Shown here: positions 6,306 through 9,302 of the stretch, piece by piece | Layout: each line of letters starts with the position of its first letter | How positions within the stretch are numbered: position 1 is the first letter of the stretch | Source of the DNA: Pseudomonadota bacterium | Lineage (GTDB): Bacteria; Pseudomonadota; Gammaproteobacteria; Acidiferrobacterales; UBA6901 | NCBI GenBank assembly: GCA_021783175.1 | Contig: JAJXUF010000126.1 | Coordinates: forward strand, 1 to 9,302 | Direction: 5' to 3' | DNA: 9,302 bases | Made by a program: the position numbers and the translations under genes | Notes under the pieces: generated by a model | Seen by the model: the letters and a program-made list of their open reading frames with translations, nothing else | What the model was told of the DNA's origin: nothing | Database searches by the model: none

Positions 6306-8384
6306 ATGCAAAACAAGAATGCTTATGTTTCGCAAAAGGAAGTGCCGTTCCCGGCAGGGACGGTATTGGTCTCCAAGACCGATACCAAGGGCATCATCAC
6401 CTATTGCAATCAGGCATTCGTGAATATCTCCGGCTACTCGCGCGAGGAGTTGCTAGGCAAAAGCCACAACATCGTGCGTCATCCCGATATGCCGCCGCAG
6501 GCTTTCAAGTGGCTGTGGGATGAGATCAAGGCAGGACGGCCCTGGCGCGGGATCGTCAAGAACCGCTGCAAGGACGGTAATCATTATTGGGTGCGCGCCA
6601 CCGTTGCGCCATTCATCGAGCAGGGCAAGATTACGGGATATGTCTCGATACGCAGGGCGCCGAGCCGCGAGCAGGTGGCCGAGGCGGAGGCGTTGTACCG
6701 GGAGCTGAAGCGAACCGGCGCGCAGGCCGTTTCGCGGTACGAGCGTTACAAATTCAAGAATTGGTCGCTGATCGCAAAGCTGCAGTTCCTGATACAGACG
6801 ACGCTTTTGATCGTGCTATCCGCGGCGCAATTCTTCGTTTCCGCCAACATGCGCGAAGAATCGAAGACGCAGGCAACGGAAAAGGGCGCGCAGATCGCCA
6901 ACGAGATCATTGACGGATTCAACATGTTGATGGTGACGGGGCAGATCGGGGATGTCGGCAACCGCGAACTTCTCATCCGCAAGTTCGGCAGCGGAGTGAA
7001 CATCAAATCGGCGCAGATACTGCGCTCAAAGCCGGTGATCGACCTTTACGGCGCCGGGCTGCCGCAAGAGCGCGTCCAGGACGATGCACAGCGTCAGGCG
7101 CTCGATACCCGGAAACCGGTTGTGATATTCGGCCGGGACGATCAGGGCGCCCAATACCTGCGCGTCGTCACCCCTTATATGGCGAGCAAGGATTTTCACG
7201 GCACCGATTGCACCGGTTGCCATCAGGCCCAGGAAGGGGCGGTTCTCGGCGCATCGGACGTGGTGGTCGACTTGAAGCCGGATTACGACCGCATCAGGCA
7301 TATGGAGATTCAGACCATCTCGGGCCAGATCGCACTGCATGTGTTCCTGTTCTTCTATATTGGTTTCTGCGTAAGACGCTATGTGCGCCGGCCGGCCGAC
7401 ATGGTCAGGGCCGAATTCAGGCACATCATGGAAGGCAACCTGGATAACGAGCTCGACATTTCAACACGGGACGAAATGGGTGTGTTGTTATGCGAGATCC
7501 AGACCATGCAATCCTACTTGCGCACCATGATGGATGAGATTGTCTCTTCGGTGAAGAATATGCGGGAACACATCGGGGGCGTGGATGCCAAGGTGACCGG
7601 AGTGGCGAACAACGCAATGACGGAACAGGACCATATCCAGCAGATCGCAGCTACCATGGAGCAGTTCAGCCAGTCCGTTGCCGAAGTGGCCAATATGGCG
7701 GCAGATTCGCTTGATGATGTCAAAACGATGCGGCAGATCGTCGACGAAAACAGCCGCAACATGGAACTCAGCATCGTGGCGACCGGCAAGGTGGCCAGCA
7801 CCGTCCAGTCATCCAGCAAGACCATCGCCGATCTGGGCGAGTCTATCCAGCGCATCGGTGCGATCGCCAACACCATCAAGGAGATCGCCGACCAGACCAA
7901 CCTGCTGGCCTTGAATGCGGCCATCGAAGCGGCGCGCGCCGGCGAGCAGGGACGCGGTTTTGCGGTGGTAGCCGACGAAGTGCGCAAACTGGCGGAACGT
8001 ACGGCAGCCAGCACCAAGGATATCGCCCGGACCATCGCCGAGATCAATGCGGTTTCCGATACCGCCGTGAAATCGATGCAAGTCGCGGTGACGGAGGTCG
8101 AGGACGGTATCATGCTGATACGCGAGAACGGCGAGGGCTTGAAGCAGATCAAGAGCGCCACGGAAAATGTGTCGGGGCGCGTCGATCATATCGCAACCGC
8201 TTCCAAGGAGCAGTCGGCCGCGGGCGAAAGCGTGGCGCAGAGCCTGGAACGTATCGCTGCGTTGGTGGACAATAATACCCATTCCGCACAAGAGGCCAAA
8301 TCTGCCACTGAAGAATTGGCAAAATCTGCCGATGAACTGAGCAAGGCGGGATATCCGTTAACGAAATGTGCTGTGGGCAAATGA
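6306..8384 (+). CDS. Aer-like PAS chemoreceptor with an added periplasmic c-type haem domain
   Basis: The product is 692 residues from the ATG at 6306. Residues about 15-115 form a PAS domain very close to that of the energy-taxis receptor Aer, with [20 protein letters not shown], then DMP, and [19 protein letters not shown]. In Aer this domain binds FAD and senses the respiratory state from the cytoplasm. E. coli Aer has only a short membrane hairpin after PAS. Here a first membrane segment (about 157-178) is followed by a periplasmic domain like those of the two upstream receptors ([29 protein letters not shown]) with the haem motif CTGCH at 302-306 (DNA 7209-7223). A second membrane segment is at about 338-357. 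A HAMP-like region and an MCP domain follow, with the hairpin tip at about 525-566. The tail ([16 protein letters not shown]) lacks the FKV ending. The start at 6306 matches the Aer N terminus. An upstream TTG at 6222 would add an Arg-rich stretch without homology. No Shine-Dalgarno sequence is close. Confidence 0.92.
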   Translation: MQNKNAYVSQKEVPFPAGTVLVSKTDTKGIITYCNQAFVNISGYSREELLGKSHNIVRHPDMPPQAFKWLWDEIKAGRPWRGIVKNRCKDGNHYWVRATVAPFIEQGKITGYVSIRRAPSREQVAEAEALYRELKRTGAQAVSRYERYKFKNWSLIAKLQFLIQTTLLIVLSAAQFFVSANMREESKTQATEKGAQIANEIIDGFNMLMVTGQIGDVGNRELLIRKFGSGVNIKSAQILRSKPVIDLYGAGLPQERVQDDAQRQALDTRKPVVIFGRDDQGAQYLRVVTPYMASKDFHGTDCTGCHQAQEGAVLGASDVVVDLKPDYDRIRHMEIQTISGQIALHVFLFFYIGFCVRRYVRRPADMVRAEFRHIMEGNLDNELDISTRDEMGVLLCEIQTMQSYLRTMMDEIVSSVKNMREHIGGVDAKVTGVANNAMTEQDHIQQIAATMEQFSQSVAEVANMAADSLDDVKTMRQIVDENSRNMELSIVATGKVASTVQSSSKTIADLGESIQRIGAIANTIKEIADQTNLLALNAAIEAARAGEQGRGFAVVADEVRKLAERTAASTKDIARTIAEINAVSDTAVKSMQVAVTEVEDGIMLIRENGEGLKQIKSATENVSGRVDHIATASKEQSAAGESVAQSLERIAALVDNNTHSAQEAKSATEELAKSADELSKAGYPLTKCAVGK

Positions 8385-8397
8385 AATCGGGGAAGCA

Positions 8398-8411
8398 GGG
8401 GCATCCGCCCC
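8398..8411 (+). promoter_or_regulatory. Small GC hairpin before cheV
   Basis: GGGGC (8398-8402), loop ATCC, GCCCC (8407-8411) form a 5-bp stem in the 48-base gap between the Aer-like receptor and cheV. It ends 21 bases before the cheV ATG. No T-run follows, so termination is not supported. It has the same geometry (5-bp stem, 4-base loop) as the hairpin before the Aer-like gene. Confidence 0.3.
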
Positions 8412-8419
8412 GGTTATCC

Positions 8420-8427
8420 GGAGGAGA
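8420..8427 (+). promoter_or_regulatory. Strong ribosome binding site of cheV
   Basis: GGAGGAGA sits 5 bases before the ATG at 8433. It is the best Shine-Dalgarno sequence in the window and fixes the cheV start. Confidence 0.8.
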
Positions 8428-8432
8428 GATAC

Positions 8433-9302
8433 ATGTCTGATCTGTTAAAGAACATCGATGCCCGTACCAAGCTGGCGGGTACCAACAAGCTGGAGATCCT
8501 GATGTTCACGCTCGGGTTGGACAAGCGCACTGCGCGCGAGGAGACCTACGGTATCAACGTGTTCAAGGTGCGCGAGGTGATGCGCATCCCGCCCATCACC
8601 CGTGCGCCGGACATGCCGGAGGCGGTGGAGGGCATGGTGAGCCTGCGCGGGGCGCTGGTGCCGGTGATCGATCTGGCGAAGTACGCCGGCATCGAGACGG
8701 ACGAGAAGGCCGATATCATGATCGTCACCGAGTACAACGGCCACACGCAGGGATTCCTGGTGAAGGGCGTGGACAACATCCTGCGACTGGACTGGTCGGC
8801 GATGCGCGTGCCGCCGGCGATGCTGGTGGCGCAGATGGGCGGCCTGGTGACCGCGATCACCGAACTGAAGGATGGCCGGCTGGTGATGATGATGGACGTG
8901 GAGAAAGTGCTGTCGGAGACCGGCCACTTCGACGAAGACGAGATGATCTTCAAGAGCGTGAAGCCGATAGGCAAGGATCGCACAGTGTTCTACGCCGACG
9001 ATTCTTCCGTCGCAAGGCACCAGATCCAGCGCACGCTGGATGCGATGGGAGTCAAGTCCATCGCGGCCATCAACGGGCGTCAGGCATGGCTGGAACTGAC
9101 CAAGATGGCCGATTACGCCGTAGCCTCTCATACCTCGATGAAAGACCTGGTGCAGGTCATCCTGACCGACGTGGAAATGCCGGAGATGGACGGATACATG
9201 CTGACGCGCAAGATCAAGTCGGACAAACGTTTTGCCGGGATCCCGGTATTGATGCATTCGTCCTTGTCCAGTACTTCCAACCAGCAGCTCGGCAAAGCGG
9301 TG
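8433..9302 (+). CDS. cheV: CheV, chemotaxis coupling protein with receiver domain (3' end outside the window)
   Basis: CheV links chemoreceptors to the CheA kinase through its CheW-like domain and tunes the coupling by phosphorylation of its receiver domain. The 290 visible codons run off the window without a stop. Residues about 17-165 are the CheW domain (EILMFTLGLD, INVFKVREVMRIP, MVSLRGALVPVIDLAKYAG). Residues about 183 onward are the receiver domain: the acidic pair Asp189-Asp190 (FYADDSS), the phospho-acceptor Asp246 (VILTDVEMPEMDGY), and the Ser of VLMHSSLSS in the usual Thr/Ser position. The conserved Lys should lie just past the window. Third-codon positions appear more G/C-rich than in the receptor genes. 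Its position right after the receptors suggests it serves them, perhaps in the same transcript, with a gap of 48 bases. CheV is known in many Proteobacteria beside or instead of CheW. Confidence 0.95.
   Translation, partial: MSDLLKNIDARTKLAGTNKLEILMFTLGLDKRTAREETYGINVFKVREVMRIPPITRAPDMPEAVEGMVSLRGALVPVIDLAKYAGIETDEKADIMIVTEYNGHTQGFLVKGVDNILRLDWSAMRVPPAMLVAQMGGLVTAITELKDGRLVMMMDVEKVLSETGHFDEDEMIFKSVKPIGKDRTVFYADDSSVARHQIQRTLDAMGVKSIAAINGRQAWLELTKMADYAVASHTSMKDLVQVILTDVEMPEMDGYMLTRKIKSDKRFAGIPVLMHSSLSSTSNQQLGKAV

Noticed and set aside
8359..8384. Possible sigma-28 promoter before cheV (TAACGAAA with GCAAATGA)
   Set aside because: Only about half of the -10 positions match and the spacer is off by one. 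It was not strong enough to annotate.
8398..8411. Terminator between the Aer-like receptor and cheV
   Set aside because: The 5-bp GC stem is not followed by a T-run, so it is kept only as a hairpin of unknown role.
8445..9257. Long open frame (270 codons) on the minus strand opposite cheV
   Set aside because: It is the shadow of a GC-rich gene with strong third-position bias. The translation is His/Arg/Gln-rich without a domain, and cheV on the other strand is unmistakable.
1..9302. CRISPR arrays, tRNA or rRNA genes, insertion sequences
   Set aside because: No regularly spaced repeats, tRNA-like folds, transposase frames or flanking terminal repeats were seen. The window is filled by motility genes.

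Overview
The window is a flagellar motility and chemotaxis locus from a Gram-negative bacterium, most likely a betaproteobacterium of the Nitrosomonadales/Gallionellaceae type (micro-aerophilic, redox-oriented bacteria). That placement is inferred from an flhDC-motAB-receptor gene order, moderately high GC, and cytochrome-like chemoreceptors. It is not proven by any marker gene here. All genes lie on the + strand, are closely packed, and leave no gap longer than about 190 bases.

Layout: (1) 1-138, the 3' end of flhD; 156-698, flhC. Together these encode the master activator of flagellar genes. (2) 699-887, a leader that starts with a sigma-28-type promoter overlapping the flhC stop codon. It holds an 11-bp bulged stem-loop and a 15-bp palindrome. 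(3) 888-1742 motA and 1777-2814 motB, the proton-driven stator. (4) A second sigma-28-type promoter overlaps the motB stop codon and reads into two tandem paralogous chemoreceptors (2886-4511 and 4555-6186). (5) 6306-8384, a third receptor with an Aer-like PAS domain at its N terminus. (6) 8433-window end, a CheV-type coupling protein (CheW domain plus response-regulator receiver), cut by the window edge.

The most notable feature is that all three receptors carry one CxxCH c-type haem motif at the same place in the periplasmic sensor domain. The third receptor also has a cytoplasmic Aer-like FAD/PAS domain. It would therefore read redox state on both sides of the membrane in one polypeptide. 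The likely working model is that FlhDC switches on the flagellar cascade and sigma-28 then fires motAB and the receptor genes. The haem receptors sense periplasmic redox state or a gas ligand, and CheV helps couple the receptor array to CheA for energy taxis. The sensing role is inference; the haem motifs, membrane segments, HAMP regions and MCP signalling tips are visible in the sequence.
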